A stretch of DNA of 64,000 nucleotides from Streptomyces griseosporeus (GCF_014656055.1 NZ_BNBR01000002.1:809164-873163); one strand, 5' to 3'; positions 23,721 through 33,567 are shown, counted from the stretch's first letter. Translations and numbers: made by a program. The notes: a model not told the origin generated them from the letters alone.

Positions 23721-26081
23721 TCACACCTCCCCCGCCGCCGGCATCTCCCCCGTCCTCGACATGCGTTCCCCGGCGGGCCGCGGTGTCGGCACGCCCGGCT
23801 GCAGGCGGCCCAGCAGCGCCCGGCGTTCCTCCGCGAAGGCGGGGTCGGCCTGGTAGTCGGAGTGGCCGAGGATCGGCGCGGGCAGCGGGTGCCGTTCGGT
23901 GCGGCCGTAGGCCAGGGGGTCCAGCAGGGCCTCACGGTCGACGCCGGGGGCGTCCTCGCCGGTCACCCGGACCGGGCCGCCGATGGGGTCGGTCGCCCGG
24001 TACAGGTTGCGCCAGCAGTCGACCTCGTCGTGCAGGGAGGCCAGCGCGGCCGGCCCGAAGTGGGCCGGGAACCAGCGGCCGTAGAGCCGCTCCAGCGGGG
24101 AGCCGTACGTCAGCAGCGCCACCCGCCTGCGGTCGGCCGCGCTCAGCTGCCAGGCCGCGGCCGCCGCGAGCACGCTGCCCTGGGAGTGCCCGGAGATCAC
24201 CAGACGCCCGCCGGTGGCGCGGGTCCAGGTGGCCATGCGCCACGTCAGGTCCGGCACGGCCCGCTCGGCGTAGCAGGGCGGGGCGAACGGGTGGGCGGCG
24301 CGCGGCCAGAAGGTGCCGACGTCCCAGAGGATGCCGATGGTGCGGCGCGCCGAGGGGTCCTTGTAGGCGCGCCGCCCCCAGGTGACGAACAGCAGGAAGC
24401 CCAGGCCGATCAGCCAGGACCCGAGGGCCTGCGCGGTCTGCGCCGCCCCGTGCACGAAGGGCGGCGCGCCGGCGGCGGCCCCGCTCGGCGTCTTCCCGGA
24501 GGCCAGGGCGCCCACCAGGGCGGCGGCGCCCAGCAACAGGGTGGTGAGGGAGGTGACCGCCACGACCAGGGGTGCGCGGTCGGTGAGTGTGGCCATGGCG
24601 CGTGCGGTGGCGATACGGCGGGTGCGCGCCGCGTCCTTCGGCTCGTCCGGGTAGGCGCGCTCGACCGCGGCCACCTCGGCGCGCCGCAACTGCCAGGCCT
24701 GCCGGGCGAGCCGCCCGCACAACGCGAGCAGGACCAGCAGCACCGCCGGGATGACGGAGGCCTGCCAGGTCAGCAGCGCGGGCGGCCCGTCGAGGGTGGC
24801 GCGGGTGCCGTCCAGCCAGTCCGCGACCCGCTGCGCGACCCCGCCGGACATCACACCGCCCAGGGCGCAGGCCAGCATGGCGACGGCCGGGCCGCCCAGG
24901 CCGCGCATGGCGGCGCGGGTGTCGGGCCCGGTCCGGTGCAGCAGGTGCGCGACACCTGCCAGGGCGACCACCAGCAGGCCCTGGACCAGGGCGAGGCCGC
25001 CGAAGGTGGCGTCGCCGGGCAGCCGGCCGGCCGACTGCCAGCCCGGGCGGTCCCAGCCCGCGTACACCGCGGTCAGGACGAGGAGCGCGAGCGCGCCCAG
25101 CGGCAGCCCGCGCACCAGGCCGGCGTCCAGCTCCCGGTCCGGGCGGCGCTCGCTGCGGCCCCGGCGGCACACCACCCACACCACCGCGATCCCGCCGGCC
25201 ACCAGCGCTCCCTCCAGCAGCCGGCCGAGGACGTCGAGCGGCACCGGGCCGCCCGGGCGGCGGTCGAACCGCGCCGCCGAGATGCCCACCGCGGCGGCGA
25301 CCGTGAGCAGCCCGGCCGCGGTGTGCGCGGCGCGCAGCCGGGCCACCAGGCGCCGCCCGTACCAGAAGCCGGGCCGGCCCAGCGCGTTCGGCGACGTGAC
25401 CTCGTCCGGCTCGACCGGGCCGGTGAGCGGCAGCTGCGACTCGTACGCCCGCCAGGTGCGGTGGGAGAGGTACCAGAGCAGACCGGTGAGCGCGGCGGGC
25501 ACCACGGCGGCGAGGGCGAGGCGGCGGCCGGGCAGGCTCCACCAGCCGGGGTGCGGCGCGGCCGGCGACAGGAAGCCGAGCCAGGTGTGGCGGCGGGTGC
25601 ACGCGCGCGTGCCCGCGCACTGCCAGGCCACGAGGTCCAGCGCGACCTCGCAGGCGGCGGCCACCAGCAGCACGGTCAGGGTGAGCCCGGTGAGCCGCAC
25701 CAGCAGTCCGTACAGGCGTACGGCCCGGGTACGGCCGTGGGCGGACGGGCGCATCCAGTGGGCGAGGTTGACCACCATGAACGGCAGCAGCACCAGCCAC
25801 AGGGCGCGGGTGCCGTTGCCTGAGGTGAGGTTGCACCACACGTACGCCTCGCGCACCGGCCGGCCGCGGTGGTCGCCCGGGCGGGTCTCGGCGTCGACGT
25901 CGTCGGCGCGCCGGAAGACGGCCGCGGTGTCGTCGCCGGTGATCCGTTCCGTGCGCGGATCGTCGAGCATCCTCTCGGGGGTGGCGCCGCCGACCCCGTG
26001 GACCAGGAGTTCCAGGGCCATCTCCGGTCGCCCCGTGCCGCCGGCGCCGTCGGCCGGCCGGTCCTTCGCCGCACGTTCCAC
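23721..26081 (-). CDS. Multi-pass membrane protein with alpha/beta-hydrolase (lipase-like) domain
   Basis: About 786 residues. Start GTG 26081 chosen since GGGGGAG lies nine bases upstream (GTG 26090 is too close). It opens with a soluble MALELLVHGVGGATPERMLD, like the oxyanion strand of an esterase. About eight or nine hydrophobic helices follow (AVRLYGLLVRLTGLTLTVLL, ALALLVLTAVYAG, SVIPAVLLVLLALCGRLARQ, LVVAVTSLTTLLLGAAALVG). The C-terminal third holds the nucleophile elbow GRLVISGHSQGSVLAAAAAW, a later YGSPLERLYGRWFP, and a candidate catalytic His in ILGHSDYQAD. Unknown substrate, possibly a membrane-anchored lipase. It is divergent from the DeoR regulator at 26457. Confidence 0.72.
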   Translation of the reverse strand: MERAAKDRPADGAGGTGRPEMALELLVHGVGGATPERMLDDPRTERITGDDTAAVFRRADDVDAETRPGDHRGRPVREAYVWCNLTSGNGTRALWLVLLPFMVVNLAHWMRPSAHGRTRAVRLYGLLVRLTGLTLTVLLVAAACEVALDLVAWQCAGTRACTRRHTWLGFLSPAAPHPGWWSLPGRRLALAAVVPAALTGLLWYLSHRTWRAYESQLPLTGPVEPDEVTSPNALGRPGFWYGRRLVARLRAAHTAAGLLTVAAAVGISAARFDRRPGGPVPLDVLGRLLEGALVAGGIAVVWVVCRRGRSERRPDRELDAGLVRGLPLGALALLVLTAVYAGWDRPGWQSAGRLPGDATFGGLALVQGLLVVALAGVAHLLHRTGPDTRAAMRGLGGPAVAMLACALGGVMSGGVAQRVADWLDGTRATLDGPPALLTWQASVIPAVLLVLLALCGRLARQAWQLRRAEVAAVERAYPDEPKDAARTRRIATARAMATLTDRAPLVVAVTSLTTLLLGAAALVGALASGKTPSGAAAGAPPFVHGAAQTAQALGSWLIGLGFLLFVTWGRRAYKDPSARRTIGILWDVGTFWPRAAHPFAPPCYAERAVPDLTWRMATWTRATGGRLVISGHSQGSVLAAAAAWQLSAADRRRVALLTYGSPLERLYGRWFPAHFGPAALASLHDEVDCWRNLYRATDPIGGPVRVTGEDAPGVDREALLDPLAYGRTERHPLPAPILGHSDYQADPAFAEERRALLGRLQPGVPTPRPAGERMSRTGEMPAAGEV

Positions 26082-26456
26082 TGTTCGCACCTCCCCCGTG
26101 ACGCGCCGTCGGCCTGTCTCCGTGCGGGCACAAGGATGTCCACCGCGGACCCGTCGTACACCTCTCGTCACGGAATCTCCCCTTTCCGTGCGAGGCGAGG
26201 CGAACGGATCGCGCCGTGTGGCATGTGCGCGTCGGGGCAGGGGGTGCCGCGTCGCGCGTCGTGGCGTGCAAGGATGGGACGTCCGTGCCCCGGGGACGCG
26301 CGAAGGTGCTCGTCACAGCGGGTGCGCCGGGTGTGTCGGAAAAGCGCCGGACGTGCGCCGGACGCGTGGCCGGCACGGTCGGGACGTGGTCCGGGCGTGG
26401 ACCGGTGCGTGGCGGGCGGCTGTGAGACGGCTTGAGGCGAAAGGACCGGAGCGTAC
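26082..26456. other. Divergent intergenic region
   Basis: About 375 bases between the membrane hydrolase (minus) and the DeoR regulator (plus). No gene is supported. A short inverted repeat, CACGGA / TCCGTG with an A/T-leaning centre, lies near 26169-26190 and may be a regulator site. Nothing else is clear. Confidence 0.35.
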
Positions 26457-27320
26457 GTGAGCGAGAATCAGAACCTCCTCGCGGAGCAGCGACGCGCCCT
26501 CATCGTGGACGAGGTCAGGCGGCGGGGCGGGGTCCGCGTCAACGAGCTGACCCGCAAGCTCGGCGTGTCGGACATGACGGTCCGCCGCGACCTGGACGCG
26601 CTCGCCCGGCAGGGCGTCCTGGAGAAGGTGCACGGCGGCGCGGTACCGGTCGTCGAGGCGAGCACGCACGAGCCGGGCTTCGAGGCGAAGTCGGGGCTGG
26701 AACTGACCGCCAAGGAGGACATCGCGCGAGCCGCGGCGGAGCTCGTCGCACCGGGCAGCGCGATCGCCCTGTCGGGCGGTACGACGACCTACGCGCTGGC
26801 GCAGCACCTGCTGGACGTGCCCGACCTGACGGTGGTCACCAACTCCGTGCGGGTCGCGGACGTCTTCCACGCCGCGCAGCGCACCTCCGGGCAGCGGCAG
26901 GGCGCGGCCACGGTGGTGCTCACCGGCGGGGTCCGCACGCCCTCCGACTCGCTGGTGGGCCCGGTGGCCGACCAGGCGATCGCCTCACTCCACTTCGACC
27001 TGCTGTTCCTCGGCGTGCACGGGATATCGCTGGAGGCGGGGCTGTCCACGCCGAACCTCGCGGAGGCCGAGACCAACCGGCGGTTGGTGCAGTCGGCGCG
27101 GCGTGTCGTCGTGGTCGCCGACCACACCAAGTGGGGCACCGTCGGCCTGAGTTCGTTCGCCAAGCTGGACCAGGTCGACACCTGGGTGACCGACACCGGA
27201 CTGCCCGAGGAGGCCCGCGCGGAGGTCTCCGATCACGTACGGCAGCTCGTGGTGGCGGGCGAACCCGAGGCCGCGGACAGGGACGCGGACGAGGCCCCGG
27301 ACGACGACGCGGAGAGCTGA
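26457..27320 (+). CDS. DeoR/GlpR-family transcriptional regulator
   Basis: 287 residues from GTG 26457. N-terminal DeoR winged helix (RRALIVDEVRRRGGVRVNEL, LGVSDMTVRRDLDALARQGV, then KVHGGAV). The sugar-phosphate sensor DeoRC domain follows (GSAIALSGGTTTYALAQHLL, TVVTNSVRVADV, LLFLGVHGISLEAGLSTPNL, VVVADHTKWG). Such proteins repress sugar or polyol genes until a phosphorylated sugar binds. A highly acidic C-terminal tail (EAADRDADEAPDDDAES) is unusual. No sugar operon is adjacent, so its target lies elsewhere or is the divergent hydrolase gene. Confidence 0.85.
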   Translation: MSENQNLLAEQRRALIVDEVRRRGGVRVNELTRKLGVSDMTVRRDLDALARQGVLEKVHGGAVPVVEASTHEPGFEAKSGLELTAKEDIARAAAELVAPGSAIALSGGTTTYALAQHLLDVPDLTVVTNSVRVADVFHAAQRTSGQRQGAATVVLTGGVRTPSDSLVGPVADQAIASLHFDLLFLGVHGISLEAGLSTPNLAEAETNRRLVQSARRVVVVADHTKWGTVGLSSFAKLDQVDTWVTDTGLPEEARAEVSDHVRQLVVAGEPEAADRDADEAPDDDAES

Positions 27321-27342
27321 CGGGGCGTCGGCCGCCGGTCGT

Positions 27343-28470
27343 TCAGTCCTCCGGCCAGACGCCCGTCGCCAGCAGCGTCTCGATCGCCGCGCTGTACGGG
27401 GCGATGTCCAGGCCCTGCTGCGCGAGCCAGGCGTCCGAGTAGTACTTGTCCAGGTAGCGGTCGCCCGGGTCGCACAGCAGGGTGACCACACTGCCCTGAC
27501 GGCCCTCGGCGACCATCTCCGCGACGATCTTCAGGGCGCTCCACAGCCCCGTGCCCGTCGAACCGCCCGCCTTCCGCCCGATCGCCTGCTCCAGCGCGCG
27601 GACCGCGGCGACGGACGCCGCGTCGGGCACCTTCATCATCCGGTCGATCGCGCCCGGCACGAAACTCGGCTCCATCCGCGGCCGGCCGATGCCCTCGATC
27701 CGCGACCCGCAGTCGCACGTCACGTCCGCGTCGCCGGTCGTCCACCCCTCGAAGAAACACGAGTTCTCCGGGTCGGCGACACAGATCCGCGTGTCGTGCT
27801 GCATGTAGTGCACATACCGCGCGATGGTCGCCGAGGTGCCGCCGGTCCCGGCCGTCGCGACGATCCACGCCGGCTCCGGATAGCGCTCCAACTCCAGCTG
27901 GCGGAAGATCGATTCGGCGATGTTGTTGTTGCCGCGCCAGTCGGTGGCCCGCTCCGCGTACGTGAACTGGTCCATGTAGTGGCCGCCGGTCTCCGCCGCG
28001 AGACGGGCCGACTCCGCGTACATCCCGCGCGGGTCGTCCACGAAGTGACAGCGCCCGCCGTGGAACTCGATCAGCCGGATCTTCTCCGCGCTCGTCGTGC
28101 GCGGCATCACCGCCACGAACGGCACACCGATCAGCTTCGCGAAATACGCCTCCGACACGGCCGTCGAACCGCTCGACGCCTCGATCACCGGCCGGTCCGG
28201 ACGGATCCAGCCGTTGCACAGGCCGTACAGGAACAGCGAGCGGGCCAGGCGGTGCTTGAGGCTGCCGGTGGGATGCGTCGACTCGTCCTTCAGGTACAGG
28301 TCGATGCCCCAGTGCTCCGGCAGCGGGAACCGCAGCAGGTGCGTGTCCGCCGACCGGTTGGCGTCCGCCTGCACCTTGCGGACGGCGTCTTTCAGCCAGT
28401 CCCGGTAGGCGGCGTCACTGCGGTCGACATCCAGGGTCTCGCCGGTCCGGGGCTGCTGGGTGATGCTCAC
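27343..28470 (-). CDS. PLP-dependent cysteine synthase / desulfhydrase (Cds1-like)
   Basis: 375 residues from GTG 28470 (GAGGAG seven bases upstream). Fold type II PLP enzyme. The PLP-Lys sits in [20 protein letters not shown] and the phosphate-binding glycine loop is [16 protein letters not shown]. The Asn/Ser loop is [15 protein letters not shown]. An insertion with Cys residues ([18 protein letters not shown]) and the length match the Cds1 group (Mycobacterium tuberculosis Cds1, Rv3684), which breaks cysteine down to H2S, pyruvate and ammonia. A role in sulfur homeostasis or redox balance is likely. Simple cysteine synthesis is the alternative. Confidence 0.82.
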   Translation of the reverse strand: MSITQQPRTGETLDVDRSDAAYRDWLKDAVRKVQADANRSADTHLLRFPLPEHWGIDLYLKDESTHPTGSLKHRLARSLFLYGLCNGWIRPDRPVIEASSGSTAVSEAYFAKLIGVPFVAVMPRTTSAEKIRLIEFHGGRCHFVDDPRGMYAESARLAAETGGHYMDQFTYAERATDWRGNNNIAESIFRQLELERYPEPAWIVATAGTGGTSATIARYVHYMQHDTRICVADPENSCFFEGWTTGDADVTCDCGSRIEGIGRPRMEPSFVPGAIDRMMKVPDAASVAAVRALEQAIGRKAGGSTGTGLWSALKIVAEMVAEGRQGSVVTLLCDPGDRYLDKYYSDAWLAQQGLDIAPYSAAIETLLATGVWPED

Positions 28471-28884
28471 GGCGGTGCTCCTCACGCTTCACGCCGACGG
28501 CGCGTCGCGCGCCCGACACACCGATGATAGGCACCTTTCGCACGCTTCTCACCTGCATAAACGCAACTTTGAGCGCCCCCAAGGAAGCCCTGGGTCAACT
28601 CCTCGGCGAACCCCCGGACCGGCCCTCGGACCCGCCCGCGGGCCGGCCTCGACGACGCGCGGGCGGACCCCGGTCAAGGCGCGGGGGCCCAGGGGGGCGC
28701 ATTCGGGCGAATGCCTCCGCGACGGCAGCCCCGCACCCCACGCGCACTGGTGCTCCACGCCGTCCCCCGGCAGACTGCACCGCAACGGGGGGCACACGGG
28801 ATCACAAGACCCGACGGGACGCCGTCCGGGCGACAGCACCGGCCGGCACACCCGCAACCCACGCGCACAAGGGGGCAGGGCGGC
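28471..28884. other. Intergenic region upstream of the Cds1-like gene, no gene supported
   Basis: A candidate -10 (TATCAT on the minus strand, 28524-28529) for the Cds1-like gene lies about 55 bases before its start. The -35 is poor. The rest is GC-rich without codon bias consistent with a gene. GGGGGCAGGG at 28871-28880 is the ribosome binding site of the next gene. Confidence 0.35.
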
Positions 28885-29208
28885 ATGGCGGAGCCGGAGT
28901 TCACGGCCACGGGCGTGCAGATCGGCAAACGACTGCGCTCACTCACCCGGGCCGGACAGGTCCGCATCAGCGGCGGCAGGCTGGAGTTGCTCACCAGCTA
29001 CGGCAGCGAGATCGACAGCGCACCCGTCCAGGCGGTCCGCGCCTCACGGCCCTGGTTCGCGCCCGACGACCGGGCGTTGGCCGACCTCAACGGCAAGCGG
29101 TACCTGCTGACCCTGGGCGAGCACGACCCCGCCCCCGGGCAGCCCGGGCCGCCCGCCGCCCGCCGGTTCATCGAAGCCGTACGCAAAGCGGCGGGACGCG
29201 GCGGCTGA
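28885..29208 (+). CDS. Conserved small actinobacterial protein of unknown function
   Basis: 107 residues from ATG 28885 (GGGGGCAGGG just upstream). Sequence begins AEPEFTATGVQIGKRLRSLT, then AGQVRISGGRLELLTSYGSE, and has a charged C-terminus (ARRFIEAVRKAAGRGG). Strand-rich middle and no signal peptide or membrane segment. The strong codon bias and conserved look support a real gene. I do not know its function. It precedes the ATP-binding regulator gene on the same strand, 240 bases away. Confidence 0.72.
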   Translation: MAEPEFTATGVQIGKRLRSLTRAGQVRISGGRLELLTSYGSEIDSAPVQAVRASRPWFAPDDRALADLNGKRYLLTLGEHDPAPGQPGPPAARRFIEAVRKAAGRGG

Positions 29209-29448
29209 ACAGGCGCGCCGGGCCCGGCACACGACCCTGACGGGCAAGCGGGTCACCGCGAGTTGCGGGACCCACTGCGCTGGGTCACGCTGGTGTCACG
29301 TCACTGAGGGTTTACCGGCGATAACGCTGCGAACCAGCCCGCCGGCCACGACAGCAGGCGGCAGTTCCACGCAGGCGTCCTGCTGACGATCCGTTGTTCG
29401 TGTTCTTCCGGACGTCCATCTCGGACCTCACGTCGGGGAGTCGCAGCC

Positions 29449-29988
29449 GTGATCAGTAACCCACGCAGGCACTGCACAGTGGAGCTGCAAGCTCTGCCGT
29501 CGCGGATCGGCCAGGTCCGCAGAATCGTATCGGCGCAGTTGCGCTACTGGCACATGGATCCCCTGATAGAGCGCGCCACGCTCGGTGTGACAGAGCTGCT
29601 CAGCAACGTCCACCGGCACGCCAGACCCGACAAGACGTGCACCGTCGAGATGGAACTCCTGCTCGACCGGCTCACCGTCTCGGTGCGCGACCACGACCCG
29701 CGCCTCCCCGTCGTGGAGGACGCCGACCCCCTCGCCACCTGCGGACGCGGCCTCGCCATGGTCGCCGCCGTCAGCGAGAGCTGGGGCGTACGACCGGACG
29801 GCGACCAGGGCAAGGTCGTCTGGTTCACCCTGCCCACCGCGACCGCCACCGCCACCCGGCCCGCCACCGTGCCCCGGCTCACCACGGGCGAGCCCGCACA
29901 CCGGCTGGTGGAGGTCGGCGCCGTCAGCCATCCGGCCGACGACCTCACCCCCGCGCATGCTCCCGCCCGGTCCGCCGTTGTCGGCTGA
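29449..29988 (+). CDS. RsbW-like ATP-binding protein (GHKL anti-sigma-type kinase)
   Basis: 179 residues from GTG 29449 (GGGGAG eight bases upstream). HATPase_c/GHKL fold: N-box ATLGVTELLSNVHRHA, G1 region VSVRDHDPRLPVVED, G2 region CGRGLAMVAAVSESWGVRPD, then KVVWFTL. In Streptomyces these stand-alone domains act as serine kinases of anti-sigma antagonists or as anti-sigma factors, and dozens exist per genome. The last 50 residues are a disordered Thr/Pro/Ala tail. No sigma factor or antagonist gene is adjacent, so the partner is unknown. Confidence 0.85.
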   Translation: MISNPRRHCTVELQALPSRIGQVRRIVSAQLRYWHMDPLIERATLGVTELLSNVHRHARPDKTCTVEMELLLDRLTVSVRDHDPRLPVVEDADPLATCGRGLAMVAAVSESWGVRPDGDQGKVVWFTLPTATATATRPATVPRLTTGEPAHRLVEVGAVSHPADDLTPAHAPARSAVVG

Positions 29989-30054
29989 CCGGGCGGTGAT
30001 GATTGGTGCAGTGACCGCTGCCTGGATGGGTCGGTCGCCTCCAGGGCGCTCTCA

Positions 30055-30122
30055 GCCGGTGGTGAGAGGCCGACCGTGCTCGACCCTTCGGGCCTCCGCG
30101 CGGTCGGCCTCTCACCACCGGC
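30055..30122. terminator. Perfect 22-bp inverted repeat between convergent genes
   Basis: Arms 30055-30076 and 30101-30122 are exact reverse complements (core GGTGGTGAGAGGCCGACCG), with a 24-base loop. It sits 67 bases after the RsbW-like gene and 138 bases before the end of the convergent ABC permease gene. The best reading is a bidirectional terminator without a T-run. Confidence 0.65.
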
Positions 30123-30259
30123 GCGCCCCTCCGGCTCCCTCCGGCCGGTGGCCTCGGGACACCTGCCGTCGGTGGGCCCTTGCCCGGCATCACCCTGTGC
30201 AGCGGGCGTCGGCTGCAATGGGAATCTTGTGGGCGCCGGCCATATACGGCGCGAGCCCC

Positions 30260-32821
30260 CTACTCCGTCGCTATCGCCCTCAGTACGTCCATCCGCGCCG
30301 CCCTGCGCGCCGGCCTCAGCCCCGCCAGGGCTCCCGCCGTCAGGCCCACCAGGGCCACCACCGCCAGCCGCGCGGGCGGCAGGGCGAAGGCGAACGCGCT
30401 GTCGGAGGCGCCGTCGGAGGCCTTGACCAGGACCCAGCCGAGGAAGGCGCCTAGGCCCAGGCCACCGGCCGTGCCGAACGCGGCGACCAGGACGGACTCC
30501 CAGCGGACCATCGCGCGGAGCTGGGCGCGGGTCTGGCCGACGGCCCGCAGCAGGCCCAGTTCGCGGGTGCGTTCGTGGACCGCCAGGGTGAGCGTGTTGG
30601 CGATGCCCAGCAGGGCGATGACCACCGCGAGCGCGAGCAGGGCGTAGACCAGGGTCAGCATCATGTCGATGCCGCCCGCCGAGGACTGCGCGTACTCGGA
30701 GCGGGTCTGTACGTCGGGGTTGCCGTAGTGGGCCGCGACCTTTTCCACCGCTGCCCTGCCGTCGGCCGTGCTCACTCCGTCCCTGAACGTCACGGCGACG
30801 AGGGTGTCGGCGTCCTGGGTGCGGTGCGGGGCCCACGCGGCCCGGGTGATGACGTAGTCGCCCGCCAGTTCGGACTGGTCGTAGAGGGCGCGGACCGTGA
30901 AGGGCTTCGTGCTGCCGTCCGTGAAGGTCAGGCGGGTGGTCGCGCCCAGGGTCAGGTCCTGCCGGTCCGCTTCCTTGCGGGTGATCGCGATGCCGTCGGT
31001 GCCGAGGGTGCGCAGGTCGCCCTGGACGTCGCCCAGGTCGAAGGTGCGGGCCAGGGCCGCCGGGTCGGTGACGGTCAGTGCCCTTCCGCGGCCGTCCACT
31101 TCCGCCACTCCGCGGCCCAGGCCGACGGCGGTCTCCACGTCGGGGAGCCGTTGGACCGCCGGGGCCAGTGCCGGGCTCAGGCCGCTGCCGCCCGCGCCGA
31201 AGGACGGGGTGCTGACGGCGACGTCGCCCGCGAAGGACCGGGAGACCGTCTGGTCCATGGTCGCCTTCAGGGAGGCGCCGAAGACCGTGAACAGGGACAC
31301 CACGGCCACGCCGATCATCAGGGCGCTCGCGGTGGCTGCCGTCCGCTTCGGGCTGCGCAGCGCGTTGCGGCGGGCGAGGCCGCCGGTGACGCCGCGCAGG
31401 CGGTCCAGTGGGGCACCGAGGAGCCGTACCGCCGTGGTGGACGCGACCGGGCCGAGGACCACGAACGCCGCCAGGGCCAGGGCCGCGCCGCAGCCGGCCA
31501 GCCAGAGCGAGGGGGACAGCAGGACGCCCGTCAGGGTCAGGGACACCGCGAGGGCCAGCAGGCCCGCGCCGGTGACGGCACGGGTACGGGAGGCGCCGGA
31601 GGTGTCGACGGACGTCTCGCGCAGTGCGGCCAGCGGGGCGGTACGGCCGGCGCGTACGGCGGGCATCAGGGCCGAGGCCACGCACACCACGATGCCCACC
31701 GCGAGCGGGAGCAGCAGGGACAGGGCGCCGATCACCAGGTTTCCGTCGGGGAAGGGGAAGCCGATCGCGGGGAACAGGGCCTGCAGGCCCGCCGCGATGC
31801 CGATGCCGCCCGCGAGGCCCGCGGCGGACGCGGTGACCGCCACGACGGTCGCCTCCGCGAGGGTCGACGCGGCGACCTGGCGGCGGGCAGCGCCGAGGGC
31901 GCGCAGCAGGGCGTTCTCGCGGGTGCGCTGGGCGACGACGATGGCGAAGGTGTTGTGGATCGAGAAGGTGGCCACGAGGAGGGCCACGCCGGAGAAGACC
32001 AGGAGGAGGGCGGTGAAGACGGAGAGGAACCGGGCGGAGATCGCGTCCGTGTTCTCCTGCGCCGACTCCTGACCGGTGATCGCCTCCACGCCCTTCGGGA
32101 GCACGGGGGTGAGCCGGTCGACCAGGTCCCGCTGGCTCACGCCCGGGGCGGCCCGTACCTGGATGCTCGCCGCCTGGCCGGGGCGGGCGGTGAGGTACTT
32201 CTCGGCGTCGGACCGGGTCATGCCGGTGAACGTCACCTGGGCCATGCCGTCCTCGCCGCCGAACGTGGCCAGGCCCACGATCGTGACGCGGACCGGGTCG
32301 GGGGTGCGCAGGGTCGTCGTGTCGCCGAGGTGGAGGCCGCCCTTCTCGGCCGCGCCCCGGTTGACCACGACCTCGCCGGAGGCGCGCGGGGCGCGGCCCT
32401 CGGCCAGGCGGTAGGGGTTCAGTTCGGGGTCGGTGATCCAGTTGCCGGCGAGGGTGGGCGGGCCCTGGCCGCCGATCGGCTTGCCGTTCGCGCCGACGAG
32501 CTGGCCGGCGCCCTGGATGTTGGGGGCGGCCGCCGCCACGCCGGGCACGGCTTCCAGCTTCCGTACCAGCGCGGTGTCCACCGGCTGCCGTACGCCCTGC
32601 GCCTCACCTGGCGTGGTGATGGCGTCGGCGCTGCGGACGACGGCGTCCGTGCCGCTGGTCGCGTTGCCGAACAGGGAGTCGAAGCTCGCGCGCAGGGTGT
32701 CGCCCATGACGAGCGTGCCGGCGAGGAAGGCCACGCCGAGGAAGACGGCGAGGAAGGTGCCGGCGAAACGGCGCCGGTGGGCGCGCAGGGACGCCAGGCT
32801 CAGGCGGACGGAGGCGTTCAT
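30260..32821 (-). CDS. ABC transporter permease, FtsX/MacB type
   Basis: 853 residues. N-terminal helix (RRFAGTFLAVFLGVAFLAGT), a large extracytoplasmic MacB-like periplasmic-core domain, then FtsX permease units. Helices near residues 255-400 include LLLVFSGVALLVATFSIHNT. The second copy at the C-terminus has MMLTLVYALLALAVVIALLG and RTRELGLLRAVGQTRAQLRA. The fused double-FtsX form is typical of actinobacterial ABC exporters of lipids, lipoproteins or antimicrobial peptides. Its stop-start overlap with the ATPase gene is four bases (ATGA), so it is translationally coupled and partners that ATPase. Confidence 0.92.
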   Translation of the reverse strand: MNASVRLSLASLRAHRRRFAGTFLAVFLGVAFLAGTLVMGDTLRASFDSLFGNATSGTDAVVRSADAITTPGEAQGVRQPVDTALVRKLEAVPGVAAAAPNIQGAGQLVGANGKPIGGQGPPTLAGNWITDPELNPYRLAEGRAPRASGEVVVNRGAAEKGGLHLGDTTTLRTPDPVRVTIVGLATFGGEDGMAQVTFTGMTRSDAEKYLTARPGQAASIQVRAAPGVSQRDLVDRLTPVLPKGVEAITGQESAQENTDAISARFLSVFTALLLVFSGVALLVATFSIHNTFAIVVAQRTRENALLRALGAARRQVAASTLAEATVVAVTASAAGLAGGIGIAAGLQALFPAIGFPFPDGNLVIGALSLLLPLAVGIVVCVASALMPAVRAGRTAPLAALRETSVDTSGASRTRAVTGAGLLALAVSLTLTGVLLSPSLWLAGCGAALALAAFVVLGPVASTTAVRLLGAPLDRLRGVTGGLARRNALRSPKRTAATASALMIGVAVVSLFTVFGASLKATMDQTVSRSFAGDVAVSTPSFGAGGSGLSPALAPAVQRLPDVETAVGLGRGVAEVDGRGRALTVTDPAALARTFDLGDVQGDLRTLGTDGIAITRKEADRQDLTLGATTRLTFTDGSTKPFTVRALYDQSELAGDYVITRAAWAPHRTQDADTLVAVTFRDGVSTADGRAAVEKVAAHYGNPDVQTRSEYAQSSAGGIDMMLTLVYALLALAVVIALLGIANTLTLAVHERTRELGLLRAVGQTRAQLRAMVRWESVLVAAFGTAGGLGLGAFLGWVLVKASDGASDSAFAFALPPARLAVVALVGLTAGALAGLRPARRAARMDVLRAIATE

Positions 32822-33567
32822 GAGGGCACCTCCAGGGCTTTCATGCGGTCGAGGATCCGCTCGGGCGTCGGGGACTCCATCCGGTCGACCAGGCGTCCGT
32901 CGGCGAGGAAGACGACCTCGTCGGCGTGGGCCGCGGCCACCGGGTCGTGGGTGACCATGACGACCGTGCGGGCGGTGTGCCGGACGGTCCGGCCGAGCAG
33001 GCCGAGGACCTCCTCGCCGGAGCGGGAGTCGAGGTTGCCGGTCGGCTCGTCGGCGAAGACGACGTCCGGGCGTCCGGCGAACGCCCTGGCCACGGCGACG
33101 CGTTGCTGCTGGCCGCCGGAGAGTTCGGCGGGCCGGTGGTGCAGGCGGTCGCGCAGGCCGACGACGTCGATGAGGGCGTCGATCCACTCCTGGTCGCCGC
33201 GGGTGCCCGCGAGGTCGAGGGGCAGGGTGATGTTCTCGGCGACGGTGAGGGTCGGCACCAGGTTGAAGGCCTGGAAGACGAAGCCGACGCGGTCGCGCCG
33301 CAGCAGGGTGAGGCGCCGGTCGTCGAGGCTGCTCAGGTCGGTGCCGCCGATCCAGGCGGAGCCGGAGGTGAGGGTGTCGAGGCCGGCCGCGCAGTGCATG
33401 AGCGTGGACTTGCCGGAGCCCGACGGGCCCATGATCGCGGTGAAGCGGCCGGCCGGGAAGTCGACGCACACCCCGTCCAGGGCCCGTACGGCGGTGTCGC
33501 CGGCGCCGTACACCTTCACGGCGTCGACGACCCGCGCGGCGGTCCGTGCGGCGGTCATGGTGGTCAT
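32818..33567 (-). CDS. ABC transporter ATP-binding protein
   Basis: 249 residues from ATG 33567. Walker A MGPSGSGKSTLMH, Q-loop VGFVFQAFNLVPTLTVAENI, ABC signature LSGGQQQRVAVARAFA, Walker B VVFADEPTGNLDSRSG, H-loop VVMVTHDPVAAAHADEVVFL. The pattern is that of MacB/LolD-type ATPases pairing with FtsX permeases. It overlaps both flanking genes by four bases (SHOCT gene upstream, permease downstream), so all three should form one operon, probably controlled by the divergent TetR gene at 34033. Confidence 0.94.
   Translation of the reverse strand: MTTMTAARTAARVVDAVKVYGAGDTAVRALDGVCVDFPAGRFTAIMGPSGSGKSTLMHCAAGLDTLTSGSAWIGGTDLSSLDDRRLTLLRRDRVGFVFQAFNLVPTLTVAENITLPLDLAGTRGDQEWIDALIDVVGLRDRLHHRPAELSGGQQQRVAVARAFAGRPDVVFADEPTGNLDSRSGEEVLGLLGRTVRHTARTVVMVTHDPVAAAHADEVVFLADGRLVDRMESPTPERILDRMKALEVPS

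Noticed and set aside
29269..29286. Hairpin GACCCA / TGGGTC after the small conserved gene
   Set aside because: Stem of six bases, 60 bases past the stop and no T-run. It is too weak to call.
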